This document shows positions 14,432-15,139 of a DNA stretch of 15,139 nucleotides, in pieces. The notes beneath the pieces are model-generated. The model was not told the origin of the DNA. It made no database searches and saw only the letters and a list, made by a program, of their open reading frames with translations. This stretch comes from JBAXEO01 sp964541375. GTDB lineage: Bacteria > Actinomycetota > Coriobacteriia > Anaerosomatales > JAAXUF01. The translations under genes were made by a program, and so were the position numbers. Location: assembly GCA_964541375.1 (NCBI GenBank), contig CAZIPT010000057.1, positions 1-15,139 of the forward strand. The letters run 5' to 3'. Every line of letters begins with the position of its first letter. The stretch's first letter is position 1.

Positions 14432-15139
<708 letters not shown>

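Overview
The window is GC-rich, densely packed bacterial chromosome from a member of the Actinomycetota. The order rpsA, coaE, uvrB, then uvrA further along is known from actinobacteria such as Mycobacterium. The lytic transglycosylase between coaE and uvrB, the LarE and PduO genes and the general style suggest a deep or anaerobic lineage such as Coriobacteriia, but that placement is inference. GTG and TTG starts are common (uvrB and uvrA both use TTG), and two genes look leaderless. The sequence is a draft: a 10-N gap sits inside uvrB, and base quality looks poor beside the gap and at the right end.

Left block (1-4249, + strand): the 3' part of rpsA (ribosomal protein S1) with a very long Ala/Glu tail, closed by a strong intrinsic terminator. 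Then follows a compact run of coaE (last step of coenzyme A synthesis), a membrane-anchored lytic transglycosylase overlapping coaE by 8 nt, and uvrB (excision repair).

Middle block (4287-8701, + strand): a metal-resistance operon. A promoter and an 8-6-8 inverted repeat sit directly on the start codon of an ArsR/SmtB-type repressor with two recognisable metal sites. This gene is translationally coupled to a Zn/Cd/Pb-type P1B ATPase. A small predicted coiled-coil protein and a short UbiB/AarF-type atypical kinase follow at 18 nt or less and are probably co-transcribed.

Right block (8736-14202, - strand; transcription runs right to left): amtB (ammonium channel), glnB (PII signal protein), glnD (PII-modifying enzyme), a PduO-type cobalamin adenosyltransferase and larE (sulfur transferase for the nickel-pincer nucleotide). 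amtB-glnB-glnD is the classical actinobacterial nitrogen-sensing module. Its upstream region carries a perfect 11-bp tandem repeat containing GAAAC, the period and core expected of a GlnR box.

Right edge (14432-15139, + strand): the 5' end of uvrA, divergent from amtB. About 10 kb of metal, nitrogen and cofactor genes therefore separate uvrB from uvrA.

No tRNA, rRNA, CRISPR array, insertion sequence or prophage was seen, and no stretch above 300 bp lacks a gene. No wholly new system is evident. The best leads are the S1 tail, the operator on the start codon of a leaderless repressor, the GAAAC cluster before amtB/uvrA, and the pairing of a coiled-coil protein with a kinase lacking membrane segments inside a metal operon.
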